This document shows, in pieces, positions 7,986-16,103 of a stretch of DNA of 25,844 bases; position 1 is the first letter of the stretch, and each line of letters opens with the position of its first letter. The stretch spans positions 1-25,844 of IMG/VR virus record IMGVR_UViG_3300020394_000877. One strand, given 5' to 3'. Under the pieces are notes generated by a model, which worked only from the letters and a program-made list of their open reading frames with translations, made no database searches and had not been told where the DNA came from. Position numbers and translations under genes: made by a program. The DNA is from a virus.

Positions 7986-9125
7986 CTAGAGAAGGTCAAG
8001 CATTTGGTCATTAAAGCTACGAGAAGGTGCGGCTTGACCCGGCTCGTCTGAACCACGACTTGCTACAGTCTCACCACCGGCTCTCGCAATATCTTTTTCA
8101 ACCTGTTGCTTCATTTGAGCTTGTTCAGCCGCGTTACGACTACCGCTGGCTATAGCGTGATAGTCACGAATAGACTTATCAATAGCTGATGGATTAGTAG
8201 CAATCGCATTCTTATATCCGGGGAAAGTCTGCTCTTGCATCTCTACCCAAGAGATATAATCATTGAAAGTCTGTTCATCATCTATGCCAAGTTCCTGTGC
8301 GGTAGCAGATGCTTGAGCGTCAACAAGAGTTTGCTGTGATTGCATAGCCGCTTGCTGTTGTTGTTGCTTGAACATGCTGACATCTTCCATCAAGGTCGGC
8401 AGTACGGTAGCCGCTTGCTCAATAGCCGCAGAATATTTGAAGATGTTTGCCATTGATTTGAAAGCCGCATCTGTTGGCTGTAGACCATTCTCTTCAAAAA
8501 ATTCTTGGGCCGCTTGTGTGGCTTGCTCATCAGACTGCACATTTCTCTGCATTACGCGGGGGTCTGACTTGGCTTCAGCTACGGCGGGGCTTTCGGCTGG
8601 TGCCTCGGACTGGCCCTGCTGTGCTTGAAGCATTTGCAACATACCTTCACCCATAGCATTAGCTATTTGATTTGGGTCTGTAATACCGGTTTGCTCTTGC
8701 ACACGTCTAGCAAGTTCCATGATTGGGCCATACTTGCTGTCCATGCTCTTGAACTGCTGAAGCATAGTGATAGCTTTTTCTTCAGGGATTTCCTCTTCCT
8801 GACCGCGATACTTAATCTTGAGCATTCTAGAAATAGTATCAGCTTCTACATCACCCATGTCTTGAGCGTTTGCATCACCGGCCTCTGCGCCAGCCCTTGG
8901 GTCTGGGTTATTTGTCACTTCAAAATCAAAATCTACAGGCATTCTATCGTTGGCCTGTAGTCTTTCTGCCGCTGAGAAACCTGTCTTATCAGGGTTTGCC
9001 TCTGCGTCTGTCTGCGGAGTAGGGGCGTTTGCTGGGGGATTTGCCGCCTTTGCAGGGTCAGTGATTGCCCCAGAGCCGGGGTTCTTCTGTGCGGTTACTT
9101 CCGCTTCTGTCATATTCTCAGCCAT
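7986..9125 (-). CDS. Scaffold-like protein
   Basis: A 379-residue, acidic, Gln/Ala/Glu-rich protein between the portal region and the capsid gene, where scaffolds are encoded. The N-terminus (~1-75) is Pro/Ala/Asn-rich and probably disordered. Residues ~95-175 and ~215-360 look helical, including a FKQQQQQAAMQSQQ stretch suited to a coiled coil. The end is short and charged. P22 gp8 is ~300 residues, so this is somewhat longer. The start overlaps the preceding gene by 8 bases (ATGGCTGA). The call rests on position and composition, since scaffold sequences are poorly conserved. Confidence 0.72.
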   Translation of the reverse strand: MAENMTEAEVTAQKNPGSGAITDPAKAANPPANAPTPQTDAEANPDKTGFSAAERLQANDRMPVDFDFEVTNNPDPRAGAEAGDANAQDMGDVEADTISRMLKIKYRGQEEEIPEEKAITMLQQFKSMDSKYGPIMELARRVQEQTGITDPNQIANAMGEGMLQMLQAQQGQSEAPAESPAVAEAKSDPRVMQRNVQSDEQATQAAQEFFEENGLQPTDAAFKSMANIFKYSAAIEQAATVLPTLMEDVSMFKQQQQQAAMQSQQTLVDAQASATAQELGIDDEQTFNDYISWVEMQEQTFPGYKNAIATNPSAIDKSIRDYHAIASGSRNAAEQAQMKQQVEKDIARAGGETVASRGSDEPGQAAPSRSFNDQMLDLL

Positions 9126-9387
9126 CTTTTTCTAACCTTTCGATTTCCTCTTGCGTTTGGGCTTCCTGTATCATTCGTTCTGGAAGTTCCAATGCAGTGC
9201 GGAATGCTGACATCAATGAAGCACATACCCGTAACTGGTCGGCTTCTGCCGATGCGTTACTGATAAGTGCCAACTCAACCCTTGTGTACTCGTCCTGTAA
9301 ACGAGACCTGTAAGCCTCCCAAAAGAAATTGTCTTTTAACTTTTCAAAACCTTTGGAAAGTTCTTCACTCTTAACGTCCTTTGCCAA
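9118..9387 (-). CDS. Small helical protein of the capsid operon (TTG start)
   Basis: An 89-residue, mostly helical and charged protein (KGFEKLKDNFFWEAYRSRLQ, then TRVELALISNASAEADQLRV). The best start is a TTG at 9387, eight bases after a strong AGAGGA; no ATG fits. The start lies inside the end of the small basic gene at 9371-9529, and the stop overlaps the scaffold start. It may be a scaffold accessory or head-assembly factor. No family is recognised. Confidence 0.65.
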   Translation of the reverse strand: MAKDVKSEELSKGFEKLKDNFFWEAYRSRLQDEYTRVELALISNASAEADQLRVCASLMSAFRTALELPERMIQEAQTQEEIERLEKDG

Positions 9388-9529
9388 TTTTTATCCTCTG
9401 TCTTTTTCTGCGTCTGACTACGGGTACTTCACAACAACAGGTGCGTGTCTTACGCACACGTCTGTAACTTTCTGGTCGGTTCTCAGAGTTGCCAGATATG
9501 CTTGAAGTCATGCCTGAATACGCTCTCAT
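9371..9529 (-). CDS. Tiny basic, cysteine-containing protein coupled to the portal gene
   Basis: A 52-codon frame whose ATG overlaps the portal stop codon as ATGA and which runs to a TAA at 9371-9373. It fills the whole gap to the next gene and overlaps that gene's TTG start by 17 bases. The product starts MRAYSGMTSS, has three adjacent cysteines (TRTCCCEVP) and ends in the very basic VRRRKRQRIKIGKGR. The basic tail suggests nucleic-acid binding. The ATGA junction and exact tiling argue that it is real, but there is no homology evidence. Confidence 0.5.
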   Translation of the reverse strand: MRAYSGMTSSISGNSENRPESYRRVRKTRTCCCEVPVVRRRKRQRIKIGKGR

Positions 9530-11685
9530 GATACTCTCGGCGTAATTGGTTGAGGCTGATTAGGAACCACACCCGGCTGACCCATCTCTTGAGCGGCTTG
9601 CCCCATTGGCACCAAGTTACCGGCCTGAAGCTGTTGCATAATCTGTTCATCTGGCATTACCTCACCGGGTTGCTTTTTCCAATTCTCTACATCAGTAAAG
9701 CCAAAGCTCTCAATCAGCCGCTCTACAAACATATCCATGTCATAGTTCTGAGCGGCTCCTGTCTCAGACAGCACACGTATAGAACGGATTAGGTTCTCTG
9801 AATTTTCTTCTGGAGACTGAGGAAGTGTGCCGTCCACGACTACATAATCAAAGTCACCCAGTATATCTCCACGGCTGTACTTAGTATCACCTGATGGATT
9901 ATCTGCGGTACTTTCTTCTGGGATAGAGACCATACCGCCATCAACCTCAAAGAACTGAAGGTTTGAAATCATCTGACGCACCAAAGGTCTAATGGTAGTG
10001 CTAGACAGTAAACGTGCTTGCATACCGAGCCTCTGTTGTCCGAGAGCAGTCAGACGTGCAATCTCTGTTGCTGTGCGCTGTGTTTCGGCCTGAATGCCTT
10101 GCGCTGTGTCAGAGGCGGCGGCAACTCGTTGCATCAGTTGTCCCGCAGTATCCAAATCTTGCCAGTAGTTCCGCGTTGCATCAGGAACCTGTAAGGGTAA
10201 GATAGCATCGCCGGGGTTGGCACCGGGTAGTGTTCTAACTAATCTTGCGGCGTTAGGGTCTAGGATATCCTTAATATTCACACGGTTGGGGTCAACAACT
10301 AAGCGGTTCTGTACAATACTCTGAACATTCTCAACACGGGTACGAAGGAGCCAATCCTGATACCGTTGCAAAGGCATAAGTAAATCATATAGAGAAGACG
10401 CAAAGGTTTTGTGTGCATCATACTGACCTTCACCGTGAATAATAGGAATGCTATCGTGTGGGTAAGGTGAAGCGTCAAACTGAACCACCACGTTTTCATC
10501 CACCACAACAATGCGATACAGACCAAACGGTGCTGGAATATCCAAACGGCGTGGGTCCATGTAAACATAAAGAGTGTTGAGAACGTGTGCGGTTCCAAGG
10601 CCAAAATAGTTCTTATAATCTGTTCCGTAATTACCGGGGAGCGTAGGGTCCACACTCTGGTCACGGATGGTGTCTTTCAAGAACTGATTAGCTGACCAAG
10701 CAAGTGAAGGTCTGGCATCCACAATCCTATCCAGATTGTCATAATGCCCACGTCTATAAAGAGCCGTTAAGCTGGCCCAAGTTCTATATCCAATAAAGTC
10801 TGCCTCATGTCTGTTTTGTGCAGTGACACGGGGGTCAGGGAAATAAGACCAAGGGTCAATATTGACAGGTACATTACCGTCCTTGCCATAGAAGTTTGCG
10901 ACAGGTGCCATACCATAACGGTTGTTGTCCAAGAAGATTTGGTACAACCGCTGTTCATACCCAACACGCCGCATGTTGTGGTGAAGCCGCTGTTCAAGAA
11001 TCCTTGCGGATTTGCGGCTAGTGTCTCGGCTTGTTGGTTCAATTCGGAATGGGGGTGCGCCACCGAAAATGGCTAAGTTGTATGTACATATAGTATCACT
11101 TATTGACCTTGAGTATGGCGTTTTAATCTGGTCAATAATTCTGCCGCCAGAATAGCTTTGTCTGCTTTTTCGCTTGCTTTCATCAATAATACGTGAAGGT
11201 ACATACATATCATGAGTAACTTCCGCGTCCTTCCAGTAATCATACCTCTTGGACATACGGTCATAACTCAAATCAAAATGAGCATGTACATAATCTATAA
11301 TTTTCTTTTCTGTTTCTTTATCCAGAAACTTAGCCGCATTTTCGCGTTCAACCAAAGCACTACCAACGAAATCCGCGCCAGTCGGTATCTCTGAAGATAC
11401 CACCACAGCGGATTCCCGAACATCGGCCATGCTCTCCACCTTGTCAGGTTCTGGATTAGCCAGTCTATCATACTCGGCGGCAACCACTGCATCATTCACC
11501 ATGTCCCTACGAATATCGTTACGTACATTTTGAATTGCCTCTACCGGGTCTACTTTTGGTCCTAAGTCATTTGGACCGGCTTCTTGCATACGTCTGGTGG
11601 CAACATTGTCCGAGATAGTGTCTGTGTTTTGTACAAGTGAATTGACCCCGGACTGGTCGCCCTTACCACTGTTATCGTGTGCCAT
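9526..11685 (-). CDS. Portal protein
   Basis: A 719-residue protein, very close to the 725 residues of the P22 portal, located downstream of the terminase genes and upstream of the scaffold and capsid genes. The N-terminal ~130 residues are charged. The core has portal-like features: KSARILEQRLHHNMRRVGYE, then FPDPRVTAQNRHEADFIGYR and a DLLMPLQRYQDWLLRTRVEN helix. A long helix near residues 515-575 with TATEIARLTALGQQRLGMQA is typical of the inner channel region. A Gln/Pro-rich tail follows. It forms the dodecameric ring through which DNA is packaged and ejected. It is coupled by ATGA overlap to the tiny downstream gene. Confidence 0.85.
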   Translation of the reverse strand: MAHDNSGKGDQSGVNSLVQNTDTISDNVATRRMQEAGPNDLGPKVDPVEAIQNVRNDIRRDMVNDAVVAAEYDRLANPEPDKVESMADVRESAVVVSSEIPTGADFVGSALVERENAAKFLDKETEKKIIDYVHAHFDLSYDRMSKRYDYWKDAEVTHDMYVPSRIIDESKRKSRQSYSGGRIIDQIKTPYSRSISDTICTYNLAIFGGAPPFRIEPTSRDTSRKSARILEQRLHHNMRRVGYEQRLYQIFLDNNRYGMAPVANFYGKDGNVPVNIDPWSYFPDPRVTAQNRHEADFIGYRTWASLTALYRRGHYDNLDRIVDARPSLAWSANQFLKDTIRDQSVDPTLPGNYGTDYKNYFGLGTAHVLNTLYVYMDPRRLDIPAPFGLYRIVVVDENVVVQFDASPYPHDSIPIIHGEGQYDAHKTFASSLYDLLMPLQRYQDWLLRTRVENVQSIVQNRLVVDPNRVNIKDILDPNAARLVRTLPGANPGDAILPLQVPDATRNYWQDLDTAGQLMQRVAAASDTAQGIQAETQRTATEIARLTALGQQRLGMQARLLSSTTIRPLVRQMISNLQFFEVDGGMVSIPEESTADNPSGDTKYSRGDILGDFDYVVVDGTLPQSPEENSENLIRSIRVLSETGAAQNYDMDMFVERLIESFGFTDVENWKKQPGEVMPDEQIMQQLQAGNLVPMGQAAQEMGQPGVVPNQPQPITPRVS

Positions 11686-11687
11686 GT

Positions 11688-11816
11688 CTAAACCTTTAAA
11701 TTTCTGCGAGGGGCAAAATGTGTCTGGTCACTCTTCGCCATAATAGCCAAGCCTTGCTTCACTTTACCTTTTGGTTTTACCTTTGGGCGCACAGGCTGTT
11801 TGATATTCTTCTTCAT
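11688..11816 (-). CDS. 42-residue basic protein between two late genes
   Basis: The ATG at 11816 overlaps the TGA of the upstream 42-residue gene (ATGA), and the frame ends in TAG two bases before the portal start. The product begins MKKNIKQPVRPKVKPKGKVK and continues with QGLAIMAKSDQTHFAPRRN, a basic, Pro/Lys-rich small protein. Exact tiling between neighbours and a coupled start support coding. The function is unknown; the charge suggests DNA or RNA contact. Confidence 0.6.
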   Translation of the reverse strand: MKKNIKQPVRPKVKPKGKVKQGLAIMAKSDQTHFAPRRNLKV

Positions 11817-11941
11817 GCTCTCTTCTTCTTTTTCTTTGCCTTTTTCTTGCCTCTATTAAGAACATCAAAATCTGCTTTAGTGATTTTATTGCGAGGCGGA
11901 GCTATCCGAGCGAGTTTCTTTTGTTTGGCAGTATAGGGCAT
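11813..11941 (-). CDS. 42-residue lysine-rich protein
   Basis: A small gene with a good GGAG seven bases before the ATG. The product (MPYTAKQKKLARIAPPRNKI, then TKADFDVLNRGKKKAKKKKK and RA) ends in a near-pure lysine tail. Short proteins with 'PYTAKQKKLAR' and a 'KITKADFxxL' core are common beside phage portal genes, but their role is unknown to me. Its Shine-Dalgarno can be folded into a hairpin (see 11950-11996). It is followed directly by an ATGA-coupled second tiny gene. Confidence 0.72.
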   Translation of the reverse strand: MPYTAKQKKLARIAPPRNKITKADFDVLNRGKKKAKKKKKRA

Positions 11942-11949
11942 AATTATCT

Positions 11950-11996
11950 CCAGACACAGACATAGACACGATATTACAATAAAATAATGTGTCTGG
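11950..11996 (-). promoter_or_regulatory. Hairpin able to mask the Shine-Dalgarno of the 11813-11941 gene
   Basis: In the leftward message CCAGACACA (from 11996-11988) can pair with TGTGTCTGG (from 11958-11950), nine bases with no mismatch. The second arm directly abuts the GGAG that starts the next gene. Between the arms lie GTGTCT/ATGTCT/GTGTCT hexamers (11952-11969 on the plus strand). This could tune translation between the terminase and the small basic proteins. Confidence 0.5.
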
Positions 11997-12005
11997 CTAG
12001 TATTA

Positions 12006-13313
12006 TCAAAGCTCTCCAACACCTCGGACATTATTCAAGTCCACATCTGCAAAGGCTTGTGCCGTCATCATTGGCATAGCGGAAGCGGCTAAGAATAAAG
12101 CCGTCACAGTATCATCATGAAAACCACGGGGAGCTTCATATCTAATTCTGCCGGTGGGGGTTATATTATAGGTGTAGGCTTCTAACTCAGCCCACATTGT
12201 TGAGGTGTCGTGACTGGGGTCCAAACTCTGACCGGGCAAAGGTATCTGTACACAACCTTCTTCTATGAGAAGCATAAGGTTCTGTACCATCTGGGTCTTC
12301 CTATCGTTAGTAAACTTGACCGGCTCAATCACCAGCCCCTTACTTACAAGGTTTTCATAGATAGGGTCACCTACTCCCGTAGCATCCATTACCACTTTGC
12401 CCCTGTATCTGGAGCAAAAATGTTCTATGCGCTGGCTTATAATAGACCAATCAAGCTGGTTAAACCTGTCATATCCAATAACATTGTTGGAATTGTCTAT
12501 GGCTACCAGACATGTGAAGTCTGTATGCTTCGCCAAGTCTATGCCTACGCGGCAATTGTCTGCCTGTGGGATAAGTTCAAGTCCATCACTTCTAGACCGC
12601 ATCTGGTCTAAGCCCCTGAAGACGGCACCGCCGGTATCGAGAAACTCAGCCTCAAACTCTTGTTTGAACATGTCGGCTGGCAGTTCATCCTTCAGCCGGT
12701 CCAGTTCTTCTGGTGGTATGAAGGGGTTCGTCTTGGTGGGAAACCGGTAACTCTTCCACGGATTTGGCTTACCGTCTTCTGTCTCTGGCTGAAGTCCGCG
12801 TAAAAAGAACTTATGAAAAGCATTTTTACCTTTGGGCGTTCCCATAATCCAAGCCCAACCCGCTCGGTCAAGTAACATCGCCGCCACAGGGCCTGACCAA
12901 ACTTCATCTAGGTCGGATATAAAGCCAGCCTCATTGAGAATAACACCGTCATACTGGCCACCGCGTAGGTTATCAGGCTGGTCGGCAGAGAAGAACGTAA
13001 CCTTATCGCCGTTTATCAGCCGAACTTCCATAGGTGGTGTTTCAACCACTTTCTTAATCAGACCGCCACTCTCGGCAAAAGCGCGGAACACGCGGAAACT
13101 TTCTTTACCCTGCGGATTATAGACCGGGTTTAGCCAAGCATACATCTTCCCGCCGCGTGTGCTGGAGTGTGTGAGGCTATGAGAAAGTATTTTGATAGAA
13201 GCTAGGTGGTCTTTGCCCCAACGTCTGCCGCATACCATAGTAATAAAGCGGTGAGGGTCCTCTAACACTAGCTGTTGAGTGTGATGTGCCTCAAAGGTTA
13301 TTTCAGTTGTCAT
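12006..13313 (-). CDS. terL: Terminase large subunit
   Basis: A 435-residue packaging motor with ATPase and nuclease halves. The Walker A-like motif is GRRWGKD at residues 29-35, where most terminases have GKT or GKS. The Walker B-like strand is GVILNEA with Asn127-Glu128 in place of the usual Asp-Glu. The nuclease half shows the expected acidic clusters: RVGIDLAKHTDFTCLVAI, KVVMDATGVGDPIYENL and, near the end, the FHDDTVTALFLA motif. It overlaps the small-subunit candidate by 11 bases. The overall identity is clear; the two ATPase deviations are unusual. Confidence 0.92.
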   Translation of the reverse strand: MTTEITFEAHHTQQLVLEDPHRFITMVCGRRWGKDHLASIKILSHSLTHSSTRGGKMYAWLNPVYNPQGKESFRVFRAFAESGGLIKKVVETPPMEVRLINGDKVTFFSADQPDNLRGGQYDGVILNEAGFISDLDEVWSGPVAAMLLDRAGWAWIMGTPKGKNAFHKFFLRGLQPETEDGKPNPWKSYRFPTKTNPFIPPEELDRLKDELPADMFKQEFEAEFLDTGGAVFRGLDQMRSRSDGLELIPQADNCRVGIDLAKHTDFTCLVAIDNSNNVIGYDRFNQLDWSIISQRIEHFCSRYRGKVVMDATGVGDPIYENLVSKGLVIEPVKFTNDRKTQMVQNLMLLIEEGCVQIPLPGQSLDPSHDTSTMWAELEAYTYNITPTGRIRYEAPRGFHDDTVTALFLAASAMPMMTAQAFADVDLNNVRGVGEL

Positions 13314-13818
13314 CGTGGTCCACTATATCCGGGCGATTAAACGAAATAGTATTTACTTTCTCTGCCTGACCCCGGCGCACACCATCTACGGATGACGTTA
13401 TGTTCTCCAAATCCACATTAGGTCCGGTTTGGTTAATAGTTATGGCCACTTTACCGGACCCAAACTGGTTCTGTTCTCCCGACATTGTGACCGGGGCCTG
13501 ATTAGGTAAGCCCTTCTGTAGTATTAGCTTGAATAATTGTAGCTGACCGTCCGTCATAGCGACTTCTTCAGGCAACATAAGCTGTACCGTGCCGTTAGAA
13601 CCGTATACCCGCTCTGGATTCGCCGTCATAAACTTGACCAGCTTGTCGGCAACCTCTGGTAAATGCTGATATATGCGGTCTATGAACTGTCTTTGGTTGC
13701 CAAGAAAGGTTGGATGCTGGAGCATCATGTCCTCTTTCTCAATCAAAGCTAGTTCTTGCTCCAACTCCACCGCGTTACGTAGGTGTTTAGGAACCGGTTT
13801 ATCTATTCTTCGCGCCAT
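13303..13818 (-). CDS. Putative terminase small subunit
   Basis: A 171-residue protein encoded immediately upstream of the large terminase, at the head of the leftward operon. The N-terminal half is helical and charged (HLRNAVELEQELALIEKEDM, then FIDRIYQHLPEVADKLVKFM). The C-terminal half is Asn/Gln/Ser-rich. The position and helical N-terminus fit a DNA-recognition small subunit. No defined HTH can be read with confidence, so the call depends mainly on location. An AGGGG lies ~12 bases before the start. Confidence 0.62.
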   Translation of the reverse strand: MARRIDKPVPKHLRNAVELEQELALIEKEDMMLQHPTFLGNQRQFIDRIYQHLPEVADKLVKFMTANPERVYGSNGTVQLMLPEEVAMTDGQLQLFKLILQKGLPNQAPVTMSGEQNQFGSGKVAITINQTGPNVDLENITSSVDGVRRGQAEKVNTISFNRPDIVDHDDN

Positions 13819-14298
13819 ATATCTAGACCCCTGTCATCATTATAATAAAAATAAAAAAATAATCACTATTTTTCAAGTAATCTTTCCAAGCCCTCAAAAA
13901 CTCATGCATGAGGTTCACACGCACACGCAGATTTTTTGGAACCGAATCCGGGGGTCCGACAGTGTCTTGGCACAGTGGGCCGTGGGCGGTCAAATTGACG
14001 GCGCAACGGTCTGGCAGACCGGCGGGTGTCAAACAAAATGTCAGGCGTTCTGCGGGTTACAGCCTGTCTAAATTCAGACTGTGTCCGTCAATGTGTCCGT
14101 CAGTCTGTCTGTCTGCGTGTCTAGGGCCTGTCAGCCTGTCTGGGGGCCGGACTGTGGCGGTTTACCGGTCCAAGCGGGGCATTTCGGACTGCGCGGGTGG
14201 CGCATCCAACATTCGTTGATGTAATGGTGAAAGGTGCATGTTTTGAAGAAAATTAACTTTTTTTGCACTTTTCATCATTTAAATGTTGATAATGTCTG
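13819..14298. promoter_or_regulatory. Divergent non-coding region, GTCTG/CAGAC-rich, between late and plus-strand operons
   Basis: No credible gene is visible. Next to the terminase start the sequence is AT-rich, with a TATAAT-like box on the minus strand (~13841-13846) suited to late transcription. CTCATGCATGAG at 13901-13912 is a perfect 12-bp palindrome. GTCAA-A-TTGAC (13989-13999) and CGGTCTG-G-CAGACCG (14007-14021) are further dyads. From ~13940 to ~14200 the region is GC-rich, with a repeated GTGTCCGTCA (14081-14090, 14093-14102) and a run of CTGTC/GTCTG units to ~14142. Packaging site, operator cluster and promoter region are all possible. Confidence 0.55.
14223..14279 (+). other. Long RNA hairpin upstream of the plus-strand operon
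   Basis: Bases 14223-14238 and 14264-14279 pair over 16 bp, with two G-U pairs when read as plus-strand RNA, around a 25-base AU-rich loop. The G-U pairs favour an RNA structure on the plus strand. It sits 20 bases before a rho-independent terminator, so the two together could be the 3' end of a small RNA or an attenuator. Confidence 0.55.
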
Positions 14299-14334
14299 TG
14301 TCTGCCCCCATATTAGGGGGGACAGGAATTTTTT
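14299..14334 (+). terminator. Rho-independent terminator in front of the cobS-like operon
   Basis: TGTC-tg-CCCCC (14299-14309), a 6-base loop and GGGGG-GACA (14316-14324) make a GC-rich stem with a two-base bulge, followed by GGAA and six T. It ends plus-strand transcripts begun further left, insulating the operon or acting as an attenuator. Confidence 0.7.
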
Positions 14335-14523
14335 GGAGATTTTTCAGCACCTACAGGACACCGGCCTTGCAAGCCAACCCGCTCACACCCCTCGCACCTT
14401 ATTGGACGAGCTTTGATAGCAACAAATAAAATGGCACTAGACCATGCTTATGCTGACAGGGGACAACGCAACCGAAAGGTAAAGTGATAGTGAGACTTCC
14501 AGACTGGGTTATGTCTGGCCATA
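14335..14523 (+). promoter_or_regulatory. Probable promoter and leader of the plus-strand operon
   Basis: This stretch between the terminator and the first ribozyme should hold the operon promoter. The best candidate is weak: TTGGAC (~14403) with AATAAA 17 bases later. CCAGAC/GTCTGG (14499-14504, 14513-14518) forms a hairpin with an 8-base loop just before the ribozyme, the counterpart of hairpins before the other two ribozymes. Confidence 0.4.
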
Positions 14524-14576
14524 GCTGATAGCGGGATGTGTGTCCCGCCTGATGATTGCGAAAGCATGAAATCAGC
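14524..14576 (+). ncRNA. Hammerhead ribozyme 1, type III, upstream of the cobS-like gene
   Basis: All conserved elements are present in order. Stem III is GCTGAT (14524-14529) with ATCAGC (14571-14576). A530 is the cleavage-site base (AUA triplet; cut predicted after 14530). Stem I is GCGGGA (14531-14536), loop TGTGTG, TCCCGC (14543-14548). The core CTGATGA is 14549-14555. Stem II is TTGC-GAAA-GCAT (14556-14567), three Watson-Crick pairs plus a U-U at the core-proximal position. GAA (14568-14570) plus A571, paired with U529, completes the core. The UGUG-type loop on stem I and the GNRA loop on stem II recall the loop pair of the tobacco ringspot satellite hammerhead. The U-U instead of G-C at 10.1/11.1 is atypical. 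The Shine-Dalgarno of the cobS-like gene follows 22 bases later. Confidence 0.9.
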
Positions 14577-14579
14577 AAC

Positions 14580-14590
14580 AGACACAGACA
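14580..14590 (+). repeat. AGACAC tract between ribozyme 1 and the Shine-Dalgarno
   Basis: AGACACAGACA follows the ribozyme and precedes AGGAG (14599-14603). It is a CA-rich, probably unstructured tract of the kind repeated before most plus-strand genes here. Confidence 0.75.
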
Positions 14591-14610
14591 GCATGGACAG
14601 GAGTGACAAC

Positions 14611-16098
14611 ATGCATAATTTCAAACTTACAGCGCAACAGCGCACTGCACTGCTCACAGATATGCGGGCAAAAATGAAACAACAGCCACACATTCTGGGC
14701 GAAAGTTTCAAACTACACTTGGCCAGCAAAGCTGAGATAATTGAGGCGGCTAGTAAACTGGGCTTAGATGCGGCCAGTTATGGTACGCCAGCCGGTGTAA
14801 CTGCACCGCGCACAACAAAGCCCAAGCCTGTACAGGCACAGCCAATTGCAAAGGCTGAAGTTGTTTCAGACATGGGTGACTGGGCTAAGTCTTCTGGTCT
14901 GGAAGAACAGGCAGACAGCATTCTGCAACAGCCTTATGCTGACCTACGGGGCAGTTTGATGCAGATGCTGTCAGAAAAGACAGACCTTCAGGCTAAACTG
15001 GCCAGCCGCCCAGCAGATAATGTGGTGGCCATGCCTGTTGCATCTGCACCGGCTATTGAGGTGCCGGATGTCAATGAACATGTCCAGCATGTTGAAGAGA
15101 CCGGCACAGTGAAGGCTGGCAAAATCTTTCGCGGTCTGAATGTAGACTGGGATATCCCTGTCTACAATGACACCCGCGCACCGGCTGTTGACCCAAATTA
15201 TGTGCCGGACCCAAAGCTGGCCCATGCTTTTCTTTCGGTTGCCAGACGTGCGGTGCCTTTGCCTATGCTGTTCTTTGGACCAGCCGGTACTGGTAAATCA
15301 TCTCTGCCCCGTTACTTTGCGGGACAGACAGGGCGGTCATTCTGGAACATCACTGTTTCTGATGACACAACAGTTGATGATTTCTTTGGCGGGTTCCAAG
15401 TGAGGGGCGGCACCACATACTGGTCTGATGGCCTACTGCTTAAAGCAGTCAGACAGCCCCGCGCTGTTATCCTGATTGATGAAGTAAGCAGGGCGCGGCC
15501 TGATGTACTGGTGGCCCTCAATGGTATCCTACAGGACCGCGAATATATCGTGCCTCAGACTGGTGAAAGTATCGCAGTTGCTGAAGGTGTCCAGATTATG
15601 CTGGCAGACAACACCAACGGGCGGGGTGATGCATCTGGCCTGTATGCCGGTGCAAAGCAGATGGATAGCAGTTTGCTGTCTCGCTGTGCAATCAAACTGC
15701 ACTTTGGCTACCCTTCAAAATCTCAGGAAAGTCGGGTATTGCGTCAGCGGTCAAATGCACCAAAGGCGTTCTGTGACAGTCTGGTAGACTTTATGTCTAT
15801 CTGCCGTAAAGCGCATGACAGGGGTGAGGCCCCAACCCTGACAGTTTCACTGCGGGAAAGTACCAACATTGCCCTGATGGTAATGGATGGCATGGACCCG
15901 TCAGAGGTTGTGCATTGGGTGATTGGTAATGCGCTGGAAGCGGTAGACCAAGAGACACTGACCCAGTTGTTCAACACCAATGTCAATCCTGATGAATGGG
16001 CGGCACTGGCCAGAGGTGAGACATGGACACCACCGGCTGATGAGGGTGATGCTGAAAAGCAGACTGACGGTGATGAGGATGAAATGCCTTTCAACTAA
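14611..16098 (+). CDS. MoxR/CobS-like AAA+ ATPase
   Basis: A 495-residue protein. The ATG at 14611 is chosen because AGGAG lies seven bases upstream; longer in-frame starts would run through the ribozyme. The N-terminal ~200 residues are helical with an Ala/Pro/Lys-rich linker. The AAA+ core has Walker A GPAGTGKS (223-230) and Walker B VILIDE (ending D290-E291), then ALNGILQDRE, a sensor-1-like LADNTNGRGD and SSLLSRCAIKLHF. This is the MoxR/CobS pattern, including the long insert after Walker B. MoxR-type ATPases act as hexameric remodelling motors with a VWA-domain partner, and the next gene encodes one. A cobaltochelatase role is unlikely since no CobN or cobalamin genes are seen. The C-terminus is acidic. 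Confidence 0.88.
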   Translation: MHNFKLTAQQRTALLTDMRAKMKQQPHILGESFKLHLASKAEIIEAASKLGLDAASYGTPAGVTAPRTTKPKPVQAQPIAKAEVVSDMGDWAKSSGLEEQADSILQQPYADLRGSLMQMLSEKTDLQAKLASRPADNVVAMPVASAPAIEVPDVNEHVQHVEETGTVKAGKIFRGLNVDWDIPVYNDTRAPAVDPNYVPDPKLAHAFLSVARRAVPLPMLFFGPAGTGKSSLPRYFAGQTGRSFWNITVSDDTTVDDFFGGFQVRGGTTYWSDGLLLKAVRQPRAVILIDEVSRARPDVLVALNGILQDREYIVPQTGESIAVAEGVQIMLADNTNGRGDASGLYAGAKQMDSSLLSRCAIKLHFGYPSKSQESRVLRQRSNAPKAFCDSLVDFMSICRKAHDRGEAPTLTVSLRESTNIALMVMDGMDPSEVVHWVIGNALEAVDQETLTQLFNTNVNPDEWAALARGETWTPPADEGDAEKQTDGDEDEMPFN

Positions 16099-16103
16099 AA
16101 ATC

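Noticed and set aside
14536-14610. Longer N-terminus for the cobS-like protein
   Set aside because: The extension would be translated through the ribozyme and lacks a Shine-Dalgarno; AGGAG fits the ATG at 14611.
16030-16060. CTGATGA followed by GAAAA near the end of the cobS-like gene
   Set aside because: It is coding (ADEGDAEK); no paired stem II, stem I or cleavage site can be drawn, so it is not a fourth ribozyme.
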